A stretch of 64,000 bases of DNA from Anticarsia gemmatalis (lineage: Eukaryota > Arthropoda > Insecta > Lepidoptera > Erebidae), in contig NC_134758.1 of assembly GCF_050436995.1 (NCBI RefSeq), positions 2,604,001 to 2,668,000 of the forward strand. Reading direction: 5' to 3'. This document shows, piece after piece, positions 30,881 through 43,440 of the stretch. The notes under the pieces are model-generated. The model was given only the letters and a program-made list of their open reading frames with translations. It was not told the origin of the DNA and searched no databases. Each line of letters opens with the position of its first letter. Within the stretch, counting starts at the first letter, position 1. The position numbers were made by a program, and so were the translations under genes.

Positions 30881-33800
30881 CTTTTATGCTATTGAAGCCG
30901 ACGAGAGATTTTTAATCGAAAAATAAAGAACAGCATATAAATCTCACTAGTCATACAATAAACTCATTATGATTATGAAATACGCACTACTTTCAGAATA
31001 GAATTAAACCGGTTGTAATACAGTGAGTGGTATTTCCATGACAGTCGATAGAGCATGATTGATGTACTGTCGATGAGTCAACAACACAAACAAACACACA
31101 ATCTAATTTCGTTGATCGGAGTGGCGTCTTCTTGTCTCGATCATAGATAATGTGGAATTAAAAGCACGAAATGTGTATTGCGTTTTGATAAATGTATTTG
31201 ATTAGTATTTTTTTATTGAACTCGCTGTTATTTTACTAGAGTCTACTTAAAATATCTCAATTGTATAATATTGTCAATACACCTCTTCTACACTACTACG
31301 TTGGTTCAAGTCGAAAAAATCGTACAGTCTAGAATAAATCACGGAAATGAAAAAATACAAAAAAATAACCCCAAATGATTTACCTTGGTAGTCACCAAAA
31401 TTAACAGTTTATTCAGGTGTATATTCATCACAAATAACTTGATAATAATAAACAAAAGCAAGGAATCCCAACCTTAAACCGCATTTGAACTGATACCGGC
31501 ACCGGCCAGTATGGTGGTCTAAAGACTTAATATATTTTCCGTTATGAAAGGAGACGCGTGTCTAGTCACTTAGCAATGGGATTTCACATTATACTTATCA
31601 CTTGATAAACTTAATGCATGCCATAACTCTCAAACTTAAGCTTTCAACAACTAAGTTATCTTAAATGTCCACTAAGAAGAATGTACTATTAGTTTAGTTA
31701 AAATAAAATGTACAAAGTTATAGCCATAAAAATGATTTACCTTTAGCCAAAATCTCTTTGAAAATGGCGGTTAGAATAGATTTTATAGCGAAACGGCAAG
31801 CTTTATAAATCGTTAGGGCATTTATCTATGTGCTACGGACGTGGAATAATAGTCTCATATAAACCCTAGTAGGTACTAGGTACTTTAAATACTCAGATTA
31901 TTATATAAAAACCTAAATATATTAAAAAAGTGTGTATCATTTTGTATTACATTCGAAATTTGTAATGCTTTTCAAAACTATATTGTTCATTATTAAAAAT
32001 AAAATGGCGCTTATTGCTTATTTATTTAGGAAAATAGTAACTTTCTGTTGGTACTATGTTTCAATCGTGATTGACAACGTTGACAGTTGCCTATTATTTT
32101 GAGTAGACGAAAATTGTGTTCCGTGAAATTCTTAGATGTCAGTGTTGTCTTCATGAGATCGATTGGTCGTCGAATAAAGATTTACGATGAGGATAGGAAA
32201 TACTAAAAATCTTAAACGGAAACTTATCGCCACTCGCTTTATTTGCGTTAAAACTTAAAGAAATCCAATGCAAAAAAATTAATAGCGGAGATTTCTATAC
32301 AATAGTCAATAATGATATACTTTTGCAAAGAGAGAACGAAAATGTTGTGAGTTGGTAAGAAGTTAAGCTCGAAAACCAGTGAAAATATTAAAATAATCTG
32401 TCACTATTTTTAAGTCACATACAATGACTGACAGCTATGGACTATTAATATTATACAATATGCGAATTGCAAATATGCAAAGCCAAGAAGTGCCGGGCGT
32501 TAAAACATAAAACTAAACAAAATACTAGTGAAAAATCTTTACTAACAAAACCTGTGCCTACGATTAATTTTCCTTCTACCCGTGTGTCAAGTGTCGTGTC
32601 CCGTTGATTAACAACGTTATGTCGGTCCGATATGTCACTCGCTTGTCTATGGGCTGTGGCGCACGTCTCACTTGATTACACGTAATATATGGTGAAGATG
32701 CATTTTATGTGGCCTTTTGTTAGGCTTTTCCTTGTAAGTTTTGGTTGTACTTTGTAAAGATTTGTGTGGGAGATTTGAGAACTGGTTTTTCGGTTTGTTT
32801 AGTAAAATGTATAACATACTTGAATCCACAAACTTACAAATGTGCAATCTGAGAACCAACTCTGAACTACCACTGAGCAATAAAATTCATCCGTAATGGG
32901 AAGTAAGAGCTTCTAATAACAAAATACATGTATTTATTCTGTTACATACAATTACCAAATCATTTTTTGTAGTCAAATGACTATCAGTAAAATTTCGATC
33001 CTAAAGCTAATCCTAAACCGACCAACCAACTTCAAAGATAACCAACACATATTTTGAAACATTATCTTTGAAGATTTTTACTCCAATATAATATTAAGAA
33101 GGTGATTTGACATTCAGCGATTAATTTACCCTATGTATTCCTGAATACTTCTAAATCTAGGAAACTTATTAAATACGAAAATCTCTAAAAGAAAATATAA
33201 CAAAATATGACAACTGTAAATCGAATACTAAGTTCCCAAAACTTTTCTGAAAAGCTTCTGGAATTGCGTTAGAGATAAATGATTGATGTCTTTAGAATAC
33301 CGCTATTTACATCGTAAAAAACCTAACGCCGCTAGGTACTGAAATATTCAGGACTGTTCCTAACCAAATCCTTAAAGTTTTGAAGGCATTTTTTCAAAAA
33401 ATCCGCTTCAAACCTTATTTATGTTTTACTAAGTTACAAGGCCCACTTATGTAAGTCCACTTATGTAAATTTTGATAGTAGCCTCTTTTCACGGGACCTA
33501 TGACTTAGACAAAATACCTTCACACAAATCGGTAATCGGTTATCGTTTTGGCATTAAAAACTATATATAATTTAGCACTGTTTAAAATATTACAAAAGTC
33601 TAATTAATCATGCATTATGTAATGACTTGTTCAGGACCAGAATTGGCATATTGAAGAAGAAATCTTCTCAACATTGGATAAAAGTGGCCTGAATAGATAA
33701 CAAGATAAATAATATCTCAAATGAAAGCCTATTAACCCAATAAATACAGCCAAATGCCTGTAAAACCGTGTAATAAGGCCTATATACGAATCAATGACGA

Positions 33801-34164
33801 TCAATGGTAGCCCGCTACAAACTAGATGTGTTTTGGTCTGAAGCCAAATAGATACATAAGTGTATTCTTTATTGGCAACAGCACTTGGCTTTGCCATGAC
33901 TCGCAATAAATATTTGCGTTTCAGAATGATGGATAGATCGTAATAAAGATGTAGTAATATGCCAAAAGATTGAAGTTAGTGGTTTTGTTTTAATCAGATA
34001 CATTTTTAACAGCTGCAATAAACTATACAATAAATTGGGTGTTGTTAAATATAATCGATTAACCCCCTTTCTGATGTGGCTACAAATATGTTTTTTATCC
34101 TATTTTAATCTCATATAGCGTATCTTTCAAGTTTGGAAGGTCTCTTTGAAACACGTACAGAGTC
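30881..34164. other. Long noncoding stretch
   Basis: AT-rich, no gene. A faint match to the SINE body (ccggccagtatggtggtcta) is at about 31491-31510. Frames of 70 aa (32668, minus) and 91 aa (33631, minus) show no motif. Confidence 0.45.
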
Positions 34165-34264
34165 CGGCTGTCCAAAACCAAAACCTAGCAAGGGACATTT
34201 TTACTCAAACACCTCGGCTGTCCAAAACCAAAACCTAGCAAGGGACATTTTTACTCAAACACCT
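34165..34264 (+). repeat. Perfect 50-bp tandem duplication
   Basis: 34165-34214 and 34215-34264 are identical 50-bp units (cggctgtccaaaaccaaaac ... caaacacct). The second unit, with the two bases before it, is the left terminal inverted repeat of the composite element that ends at 35789. Confidence 0.95.
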
Positions 34265-34673
34265 TTTCTTTAACCAATATTTCTAAAATTTTTTGCTGCG
34301 TCTTTTCCAAAAACACCTGTATTTCTATCTTATATAGAATCAAAGTTATGAACATGCTTAAACCTAGCAAGTGCCATTCGTACTCGGAGGTTACAAAATC
34401 AAAAAGCTAGTAAGTAACATTTCCAAGTTCAAAATCCTATCAAGTACTATACATGCTAGGTTTTTGTATTTGCGAATTGAACTTACTAGGCTTTTGAATT
34501 TGGAATTGGTATTTTACTAGGTTTTTAATCTTGGAAACGTCCCGTACTTTGTTTAAAAAACTACTGAGGTATATAGCAATAGTAAAAGCAAAAAAATAGT
34601 AAGTCACCATGCGGACCGCTGCGAATGTAAATAATGTTGTTTATTTTATTCTTAAATACAATACAAAATATTT

Positions 34674-34676
34674 GTT

Positions 34677-34760
<84 letters not shown>

Positions 34761-34774
34761 GGTCTATCTGTCTG
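34674..34774 (+). repeat. (GTCT)n microsatellite
   Basis: About 100 bp of gtct/tgtc repeats, interrupted only near its ends by tttg, gg and ta variants, just before a reversed Helitron. Helitron 5' ends in this window also carry short tctgtctg runs, so the array may have expanded from one. Confidence 0.9.
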
Positions 34775-34784
34775 CATATTCTTT

Positions 34785-35037
34785 ATAGCTGACCCGTGCA
34801 ACTTCGCTTGCGTCACATAAGAGAGAATAGGTCATGATTTTCCCCGTTTTTGTAACATTTTTGACTGGTACTCTGCTCCTATTGGTCGTAGCGTAATGAT
34901 ATATAGCCTATAACCTTTCTGGATATATGGGCTATCTAACACTGAAAGAATTTGTCAAATCGGACCAGTAGTTCCTGAGATTAGCACGTTCAAACATACA
35001 AACAACAAACTCTTCAGCTTTATAATATTAGTATGGA
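34785..35037 (-). mobile_element. Nonautonomous Helitron, reversed
   Basis: Reverse complement of the 2143 family: atagctgacccgtgcaactt at the 3' end (the terminal CTAG has mutated to CTAT on the minus strand) and gctttataatattagtatgg, then A, at the 5' end, followed by T. 253 bp. Inserted inside the TIR element. Confidence 0.8.
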
Positions 35038-35270
35038 TAGTAAATATTATAGTATAGATAGAAACAAAAACTACTGGACGGATTTTAACGAAACTTGCTA
35101 CAGTTATACTTCATACTCCTGGGCACGTCAAAATATACTATTCATCGCGCTATAATCAGTAGGAGTAGAGCAGTGAAAGGAAATGTTGAGAAAACGGGAG
35201 AAGTTACTTGATTTTTTAAGTTTCTGTCGCGTGTGCAGCTTCAATGGTTAAAGCTACAGTGAAACCAGGT
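35038..35270 (+). repeat. Degenerate Helitron-related repeat
   Basis: agtatagatagaaac, then actactggacggattttaac, then a gtcgcgtgtgcagc-type block and aaagctac mimic Helitron body and 3' end sequence, but no exact TC or CTAG terminus survives. Confidence 0.4.
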
Positions 35271-35289
35271 ATAACGGACATTTCCGACT

Positions 35290-35486
35290 AATAAATATAA
35301 ATGCGAAAGTTTGTGAGTATGTTTGTATGTATGTATGTTTGTTACTCTTTCACAGAAATACTACTGATCCGATTACGATGAAATTTGGTATGTAGGTAGC
35401 TGAAGACCCAGAATAACATATAAGCTACTTTTTATCCCTAAGTTTCCCAGGGATCGGGATTTACACGGGGATGGTTCCAAGCGGAC
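35290..35486 (+). mobile_element. 3'-truncated Helitron-type repeat
   Basis: aaatataaatgcgaaagttt, then gtatgtatgtttgttactc, then atgaaatttggtatg, then ataagctactttttatccc and ggttccaagcggacg follow the order of the common lepidopteran element related to the copy at 4306. The expected end gaagtcgcgggcaaaagCTAG is missing after cggacg. Confidence 0.6.
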
Positions 35487-35789
35487 GTTTATAGAAACCA
35501 ATTGAAAAACCTAGGTAGAGATGTTACTAGGTTTTTGCTATTGGTTAAACATCATACATATTTTAAAGTATCTAAAATAGTCATTTGTAAGGCACATAAA
35601 AATTGTCTAAATGCACTTATGTTAAATTTTACTATTCCACAAAGTAAAACAATTTATAATTATTCATTAGGAAACAAGACAGGTATAAAAAAGTAATTCT
35701 AATCCAAATGGCAATAGAAAATCTTTCAGGTCTTCTCCTGTATAATTAGGTCAGATGCACTTGCTAGGTTTTGGTTTTGGACAGCCGAG

Positions 35790-36385
35790 ACGTTATGGAG
35801 ATAATCCCCTCATGTACGAAGTTCTCGCTTTATATTTTTTATACAGTATCTAGTACGGATAGTTGATCGTCGCCCCCAATTCTGATAGATATTAGTCACT
35901 GGACTTGAAAAAGACGCGTCAATATCAAAGTCTTTTCTAGCTTTATCAAAGTTAGGTTAACTGTCTGTCGTCAAACGTCAAACCGTCTAGCGTTGTCAGC
36001 GAAATGATAAACTGAATAAAGTATTTTATATTACGTTTTGCCGATTGACACTTCGTGGTAAATTGTTTTTTTCTAGATAAATACAAAAGGAATGTGTTGC
36101 TAAGGACAATACTTGAGAATAGATCGACACCAATTCGACTTTAACTGCCACTACGCTTTGACAAACCTTATACATTACGCATGTTATAATGGAGATTATA
36201 GGCAGATGTGTGTGAATAACACCCACGTCTCGCCATTTATAATGTCCTATTTAATAAGAGGTGAACATATAACAATGTCTACCGGGAGCGTTACCAAACT
36301 CTGGGCTACTAAGGACATAAATATTTTAATGTAAATACATTTGAAAAGAGCACTAGCACTTTGCTCAACCTGAAAATCGGAAGTT
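35790..36385. other. Noncoding stretch
   Basis: Opposite-strand frames at 36026-36334 overlap each other and show no motif. No gene is called. Confidence 0.45.
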
Positions 36386-36397
36386 AGCTGTGGTATA

Positions 36398-36433
<36 letters not shown>

Positions 36434-37810
36434 CTCGAGGGGAAAAATCCTTTCGGATACCCGAATTTCCTGGGGGAGAAAATCCGGGTTATGTGGTGCT
36501 GCCACTAAAAAACCACCCCGGTAACCTTCTTTGATGTTTGGATGGACGAGCTCTGGGACCTTAAAAACACACCAGTGCCCCCCACATACATCTTGCCTTA
36601 TTGAGGCTCAACCCGGAGAGGGCTTTGTGCCTTTCTCCTCTACTTCGTTTGACGTGTGACACCCTCGGTTACTAAGGGTGCCACTAACACATCCCAGACC
36701 GCACTATTAGTGTACAGCCCCCACTGTAAGCACCTGCGGTCTAAGTTTGACACCAGAGTTAGCGGTTATTACCACTGCTTCGGTGTCGTCTCCGCTGCCG
36801 AGTCGGATCGGTTCTCTCCCGTTCCCGCTCAGCGGCTTCTTTTTGGAGCATCACAACTTCACAAAAGGAGACCATGGCCTCCCAACGTTCCTCGTCCACC
36901 AACATAGCTGTCACAATAGCTGGCGGAGACAAATCTGGTCCTATTTTATCCAAAAGAATACCACGCTCAGACGCCCAAGCTGGACAGACTTCTAGCGTAT
37001 GCTGAGGCGTATCTTGATCGCAAGAACAGTGGTGACATCGTGGTGTTTCTTCTCGCCCTATTCGGTTTAAGTATTCACCAAAACAACCATGCCCAGTGAG
37101 CATCTGTGTCAATCGAAAGGTGACACGACCTCGACGACGGTTAACCCACCTTTCAAAATTGGGAAGAATTGCCCCAACGATGCGTTGGCGGACACAACGA
37201 GGTTCACCTAAAGAAACGCGCCAGGACTCTATAGCCTCACGATGAGCATTCCTTCTCAGCGTTTCAGGCGAGTTGATATGCGTATCTTCTCCATCTGTTT
37301 CTCGGTTGGTAGAGCGAACCTGGTTATAGACTCTCGAGTCCATATCAGCTAAGATGGCGAAAGGCGGAAAACATGACAAGATTGTTGCAGCCTCAAACGA
37401 TATCGTCCGGTATCCTCGTGCTATTCTAATGGCCATCACACGTTGCAGGCTGTGAAGTAAAGCTCTGCAACGGGTGGCACCAACTAATTCTTGCGACCAT
37501 ATGGGCGCTCCGTACAGTGCCATAGATCTAACGACACCTGCGTAAAGGCGCCGTATTTCTTCTCGAGGGCCCCCAATGTTTGGCAGTAGTCTGTGTAGAG
37601 CACCTGTAACTCTACGTACCCGAGGAATCAGTTGTTCAAAGTGCTCTACGAAGTTCCAACGGCTGTCCAATATGAGACCGAGGTACTTCATGCATCGGCC
37701 AACCTGGACTTGTGCATTACCTACTCGTAAGCGTGAACTGGGTGGATCTACTCCTCCCCGAAGGTTATGGAACCACATAGCTTCGGTCTTATGAAGCTGT
37801 GGTATACCCT
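36386..37810 (-). mobile_element. R1-clade LINE, 5'-truncated, with 16-bp TSD
   Basis: The minus-strand element ends in a poly(A) seen as T 36401-36433. Perfect direct repeats AGCTGTGGTATACCCT at 36386-36401 and 37795-37810 are its target-site duplication. The body is therefore 36402-37794, about 1.39 kb: the end of ORF2, a ~325-bp 3' UTR (36434-36758) and the tail. It is GC-richer than the host DNA, which suggests recent arrival. Truncated upstream of the RT thumb, so it cannot move on its own. Confidence 0.9.
36759..37778 (-). CDS. R1-clade LINE ORF2 C-terminus (RT end and zinc knuckle)
   Basis: 339 aa from an internal Met; the frame is open back to the truncation at 37793 (HKTEAMWFHN), so the Met is not the native start. 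Residues 31-43 (KYLGLILDSRWNF) are a late RT motif; the thumb follows, with SMALYGAPIW at about 85-94. The C-terminal domain has FRLTQMLTGHGCFGEYL (221-237) and a CCHC knuckle at C248, C251, H260 and C265 (C-x2-C-x8-H-x4-C). No RNase H follows. This pattern matches lepidopteran R1-clade elements (R1, TRAS, SART relatives). The intact protein would reverse-transcribe element RNA at a nick in the target. Here the endonuclease and the RT active site are absent, so it is non-functional despite an intact remaining frame. The tail is rich in Arg and Glu. Confidence 0.85.
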   Translation of the reverse strand: MWFHNLRGGVDPPSSRLRVGNAQVQVGRCMKYLGLILDSRWNFVEHFEQLIPRVRRVTGALHRLLPNIGGPREEIRRLYAGVVRSMALYGAPIWSQELVGATRCRALLHSLQRVMAIRIARGYRTISFEAATILSCFPPFAILADMDSRVYNQVRSTNRETDGEDTHINSPETLRRNAHREAIESWRVSLGEPRCVRQRIVGAILPNFERWVNRRRGRVTFRLTQMLTGHGCFGEYLNRIGREETPRCHHCSCDQDTPQHTLEVCPAWASERGILLDKIGPDLSPPAIVTAMLVDEERWEAMVSFCEVVMLQKEAAERERERTDPTRQRRRHRSSGNNR

Positions 37811-40800
37811 ACCGTCCAAACCTCAAACACAGTTGGTAGAATATAATATTTATTAAACCTTCGTTTACGAGGTATTTTAGTAGTAACTGCGAACATTATA
37901 CAAAATGACAAATGATTACAAAATAAGTCTTCTGACCTTTACTGACATTCATCCAAATCGATAACATTTGGTCATAATAATGTATAAGTTACTGGCGAGC
38001 AAAGTAAATGTTGTTTGTTTACCAAATAGTAGCCGGTGCTGTAACACCTAGCTTACATTGAGAGTATAAGACGCGACGGCCGTTACAGACATCGACAAGA
38101 AGGTTCTCCGGCTTCAAGCATATCGAAGCGGGAGATTTGTTATTGAATTTTCTAGTTTATTGCTATAATGTTAATAATGTGTATTGCTATCATACTATGT
38201 CCCATATTGATACTGATAATAGGCGCCCAGCTAAAATGTTAGTTTTAGGCCCAACTTCAGTCTACATGACACAATTTTTTAGGCCAGGTCAACCGTTCAA
38301 CGATTGCAGCAACTTTAAAGTAGCTAGGTACTAGGCAGGTTATACATCACACTATTTGGATGTCAAATACTTGACACCTCCTCGACATTTTATAAGTACC
38401 TATCAAAAGTTTGTGTCTAATTATATTGGCTTAATAACGTCTTGATCATACAAAACAATGGCTTTGAAAGAAGTAACTGAGTACTTTTTAGAACTATACA
38501 TTTCATTATTATAGCTTTGTACGAATAATAAAACACCACATTAGTCCACAAAAGTATAAGTAAAACGACACGTGTAAATAAAATATTGATAATATTATCA
38601 AAACAGTTTTTCAGTAGTTCAATGGACACGCTTCTAAGCCAACATTTCTATAAATTATTCATGACAAGTCATTGTACATTCTAATCGACACTTGGAATAT
38701 TATGGTCTACGTCACTTATTGACTGGAAATCGGAAAGAAAAAGAAATATTGTAATGTATTTGAAAGATAACGCTATTCAAAAGTAGTTTAAGCTTTCATG
38801 GAAATCTGGTGCTTGGGGCATATAAAATTTTATATCTGAAGAAGTTCACGTGGAAGTAAATATTAGTTTATATACGGTCAAAGACTATACTCACAAGACG
38901 CTGGTTTCCTCGTGTGCTTGTACGTTTGAAAGAAATAAAGTAATAAAATATCTGCTATCAAAAATTCTACTTATATTGAACATATTGCACGAAAATAATT
39001 TATTCGAACGCTGCTAAATGTTCTGCTGATTTCAATTGCTATAATACAGTGCAATATATTGAAAAGTATTAAAAGTGTAAAACGCTTTTCGAACCTAAGA
39101 TAAATCTAAGGTTTCAACTTCAAAACAATTAACTTTCAATCAGTTTAAAATTTCATCAGTTCAATTTTAAATTAATCAATCGGCCTATCTCATAATCTTA
39201 AAAACTTAATGAATAGATTAATGACTTAGATACATAGAGATACGTAGATAAAAGCCTTCATGAAAAGCCTGTGGCTTGCGTGTCACAAGTGAATTATACT
39301 CAGCAGTTCGTTTTAAAGTCAATTTGCTTATCTCGATCATGTTCGAAGGTTGTCACAAATAAAGACATTTTGTTTTTGTCTTTGAAAATTGTTGTAAGAT
39401 TACGTAACGGAAATGTGTTATTATCACCAAAATGTTAGTAGACTGACTCACGTGGCTCTGCTTGGTGTCAGTCTCATCTCTTGCTATAACCGTTTACTGG
39501 TCGATTTATATCAAAAAATGTGTTTGAGCTCGAAAAGTTGTGTTTAACAGTATTGTCTTATCGTGAAGATATTCACGGTCATTTTGATTGAAATCGATTC
39601 GGCTGTTTTGCGACATAAGTGTGACAGACAGATTGACTTCGACATTTACAATATCAAAAATCTATAGAATTGATTTTTTTCTTTGTCAGTGGATTTTTTA
39701 ACGCCAAAGTTAAGCTATCCAATCGAGGGCTGTTAACCCAATTAAACACATATTAACGTTTAAATAGGTTGATAGGTTAATTCCAAAGATAATAAACTAA
39801 GGAAAACCTTGTATGGATAGTCTTACAAGACACAACATGACATGAGAATCGCTCAGTGCTCCATAACTCAATGATTGTTCATCGTCACAATGCTGAGCGT
39901 TGAAAGCATCTGCCTACACTACCGGGTTCAACAATGTAAGATGGATGGCGAACAAACATCGTCCGACAGAACCCGGGTTCATAACAAACGTCTTATACCC
40001 AACCCTATTAATATGATTCATTGCAGGCGATTGTTTTAAATGGCCGCTGTTATGGTAGAGTAATGAATTTAGAAAATGATTGAGATTGCAATATAAAAAA
40101 TAGTTTGATTAAAGCTTGAATTAAGATCCTGTGAGCTCGGAATGACTACTGGAATAAAGCATACAATTAAATATCATATCGATATCAAATCACATATGAA
40201 TATTGATAAAATTCCACTTAGTATGATAATAAGTCTATCGGAAAGGGTATACGGATTTAAAAATGCTGGCAAGAAACTCACGGTATTTTTTTTCGGCTGC
40301 CAAATAATACAATCCGATAGATACATGACGTGAGAAGCTTCCAACGATGTACTAGGCAAATAGACCAACTCTTAATGGAATGACAGCAGCTATTTCATAA
40401 CCTCAATGCCGTCACATAAGGCAAGTCAAAAACGTAAAACAAAATGAAGTTGAAACACTTTCAAATGTCTTTATTTACACGTGTATACCATAAGCTGAGT
40501 ACATTTATTGGCACTCCTCCAGTTATGAAACAGACACAAATATTAAAGGCTGCATAAAACACAGTTTTGAGTTTTAAATTCATTTGTATCCTGTTCACGG
40601 CTTCAAAGTGATACTTGAAAATAAAACACTCGGAACATTCCGTTTATCGATATTTACTTGAATGAAATAAAACTTTAAAGGAAGAGTTTCTTTGATTTTT
40701 AAAATCGTGTATTTTATTTACTCAATCGAAGGCTCACGCTTTGATAGAAGTCGCTGGTTTATTTATTCTGTTATGGATTTACGTTCATAAATGTATATTT

Positions 40801-42409
40801 TCGAATGGCTGTAAATTATGAGCGGTGTTTTTCTTTAATCGTACCTTTCGCGTCAAAGAAATAAACCACGCCAACTTCAAAATATATTTTATCATATTAT
40901 TATTTAACTTTGTTTAAAAGAAAGGTAGGAAAAGGAACTTGTGCTATTTTAAATAAATACTTTTATGCCATGCCTTGTTGAATTTAATGTGCTCTCAGAA
41001 GATGTTACGGGAACCTTTTCAATATGTGGGGTAATAGCCCATCATGGACATAATATGAGCTAAAATAAGATATGTCTTGAGTACGTGCTTTATTGATGTG
41101 TAAAACTTTAGCTTCCGAACAAGAGACGCGATGCACGTGGTTCTATGTTTAGAGAAAGAAAATATAGATTTATCGCTCTTAAAGTTCCCTTTGCGAACTA
41201 TTTTTAATTTTTGTAATAAATTTGACATTAGATCGATACTATCGAGTAAATGTCGTTTGTACAAAAAAAAATATGACAATTTTGTGCCAGAATATGGATT
41301 AGTTATATTTATTGATGGGTTAATCGAGTTACAGCGGTTGTTATAATGTAGAATAGTAAAAATAAATTCTACCGCATAGCGCGTTTCAGTTCACCAAAAC
41401 AAAATGTCATTTATATGAGTACTCCGGCACAGTTTTCATAGTAACCTATAACTGTAACTCGACTGTTCCTAACTTTTAACAGTGCTTTCACGTTTTTAGT
41501 ACAGTAGTCGAATGGAATACTATCTAACTTTTGCTCTGACCGCGTCGCTCGTATGACTCAAATATTACTGGGTAAAGTGGCTTTAACTATCAGTTCGAAT
41601 GAGAACACATTCGTGTGTACCGTGTAGAGAAGAAGATTATTATGAATTTTACATTAAAGTGTATAGATAGACTTATTTGTTTTAGAGACAACTTAAGAAT
41701 GAAACTTGATGAATGAAACTGATTTCCAGTAGCTTTTTATTACCTCATTCTTTCAATGATGTACATATACGTAATCCGTGAGTTTCTTGCCGTATTTTCT
41801 CACGAGCAACAGCTTTTCCGAAACGGTGGTAGATAAAAAATTACGATTTCAAATACTTTAAGTTTATGAAATAAAAAATATTTGACTTTGACTATACCAC
41901 GAAGAGCTATTTAAATTTTAGGTACTTTTTTTAAATGACCTAAAAATCTACCTGTATAGCCTATAGATATATTTTTTTTAGTTTCAATTAGAAAGCCTTT
42001 GTAAGCTCTCACACGTGGCCTATAGGTACCTGTGTTATTTCAGCTAGATAGGCTCTAAGTGTACTTAACGTTTGCGTAAACAACTAGAAAATTACCTGCC
42101 TAACAAAACTTTCAATGTGTTCCAATTTCCTTAAATAGATAATAGGCTCAAAAGGTCGGCTTCAAACTTCGAGTTTTGTTGTTGTACTTATTTATTTTGT
42201 AGTATCCATTTTGATAGTTTGATTAAGTGGTTTTGTATTCTACTAAGTACTTATATCTAAGACTTAGTAGGAATCTACCGTCGCGACTAATGAAGAAGAA
42301 AATGTTATTTTCAAGGATAATCTATAATATAATACATAACATTTCGCTTGTTTTATTCAAAATGAGTACAGATATAAGAAATACACCCGCGTTTCGTTAT
42401 TTATAGCGT
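37811..42409. other. Long noncoding stretch
   Basis: No gene supported. A 12-bp palindrome GAACCCGGGTTC is at 39969-39980. The frames at 38137, 38417, 40142/40174 and 41019/41131 are short and overlapping, without motifs. A GC-richer patch is at about 38060-38130. Confidence 0.45.
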
Positions 42410-42480
42410 CAGTCCCATGTAATAGGGGGCGAATCTACCGAGCGAGTTTACCATATACCGGACACGGTAACTACGTCATC
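42406..42480 (+). repeat. Repeat end 'taatagggggcga', plus copy
   Basis: cagtcccatgtaataggggg, then cga, then ccatataccgg resembles a lepidopteran repeat I recall with the same block. It is the inverted partner of 43441-43500 on the other side of ~1 kb of unique sequence. Confidence 0.55.
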
Positions 42481-43440
42481 ATTGAGTAGTTAATGAGTTT
42501 AAAGTAAAAATTATTATTATTCCACCTACCTATTAAAGTTATCGTCATAAACCTGAAGCCCGGTCAGTTTGAAATCGAGACAGGTAGTCAAACTTAGTTT
42601 TCGTGTCATGTTTCTCTGCTGTGTTTATTAATAGTCTGAACTATAAACCAGTTTCTAAAGCTTGCTTATTTTTAATACCCGTTTTTCTGTAGATAAGCAG
42701 TATTTAGATAAGCAAGATACAAAAACAGGAATATTTCTAAAATAAAATCGTGATTGATCTTGCAACCGATGCTTGTTTTAAAACTGTTATTTTTGTTACT
42801 TAAATCTTGTTCTTATAAAAATGATTAACTATAACTTCATTTCTTGATGCCTATTGCCACTATTTAGCACATACATTTTCTGTTTGTTATTTTAAAGCCA
42901 TGAAACTGACCCTAATAATTACATGAAAACAACTCATATAAATTATTAGGGCGTTATATTTTACCACATATTACTGATAATAAACCTCAAATCATTACAA
43001 ATATGTTATTCAAGCAATATCGTACATTCGTAATCTACCTCCATATTCCCACAATGCCTTCACTCATAGTAAAGATTGTGATTAGAGTCGATAAAATCGT
43101 TTATGTGCTCGGACATTAGTCGCTCATTGATCTAATCCGGTGTCGTAAGCGTTTCATAGCGTTTCATGTTCGGCCACACGATTTGAGATTAAGTCCCGTA
43201 ATATTAGCTTATTGGAAAGATTATGACAAGATGTGAGTGAGGGAAAGGAAATCTGTAAGGAACGTACCAAGTAGTTTGGACTCTGCCTACCATTATGGGA
43301 AAAAAGCGTGATATTATTTATGCATTTATGTACGAGTATGTATGAAAATAAATGACTGCCTCTCCGACGCGATTGGTAGTGTATCTAAAGTACTATTGAT
43401 TTCTTTTAATTCATATTAAAAGGTACTTTAAAACTACTCT
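42481..43440. other. DNA between the inverted repeat ends
   Basis: No frame or motif recognised. If the ends at 42406 and 43441 are the TIRs of one element, this is its noncoding interior; otherwise it is host DNA. Confidence 0.4.

Larger units (their letters stand above)
34165..35789. mobile_element. TIR element with subterminal CCTAGCAAG motif array
   Basis: 30-bp inverted repeats at 34213-34242 and 35760-35789 match perfectly (ctcggctgtccaaaaccaaa...). Between and beside them a motif near AAACCTAGCAAGTGC recurs about ten times: plus strand near 34186, 34236, 34363, 34406 and 34432; minus strand near 34449, 34480, 34516, 35527 and 35760. Subterminal repeats of this kind are often transposase-binding sites (family knowledge). 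No transposase frame remains and no target-site duplication was found. The interior has been filled by a (GTCT)n tract and Helitron-type insertions. The superfamily is unknown to me. Confidence 0.6.

Noticed and set aside
34674..34774. CRISPR-like array
   Set aside because: Simple 4-bp microsatellite with no spacers; the genome is eukaryotic.
36656..36995. Two plus-strand frames of 82-83 aa
   Set aside because: Antisense to the 3' end of the R1-clade LINE; high GC makes chance frames longer there.
37576..37794. 72-aa plus-strand frame
   Set aside because: Antisense shadow of the LINE reverse-transcriptase region.
39969..39980. GAACCCGGGTTC palindrome as an operator
   Set aside because: Twelve bases of symmetry are too little evidence, and no gene lies nearby.
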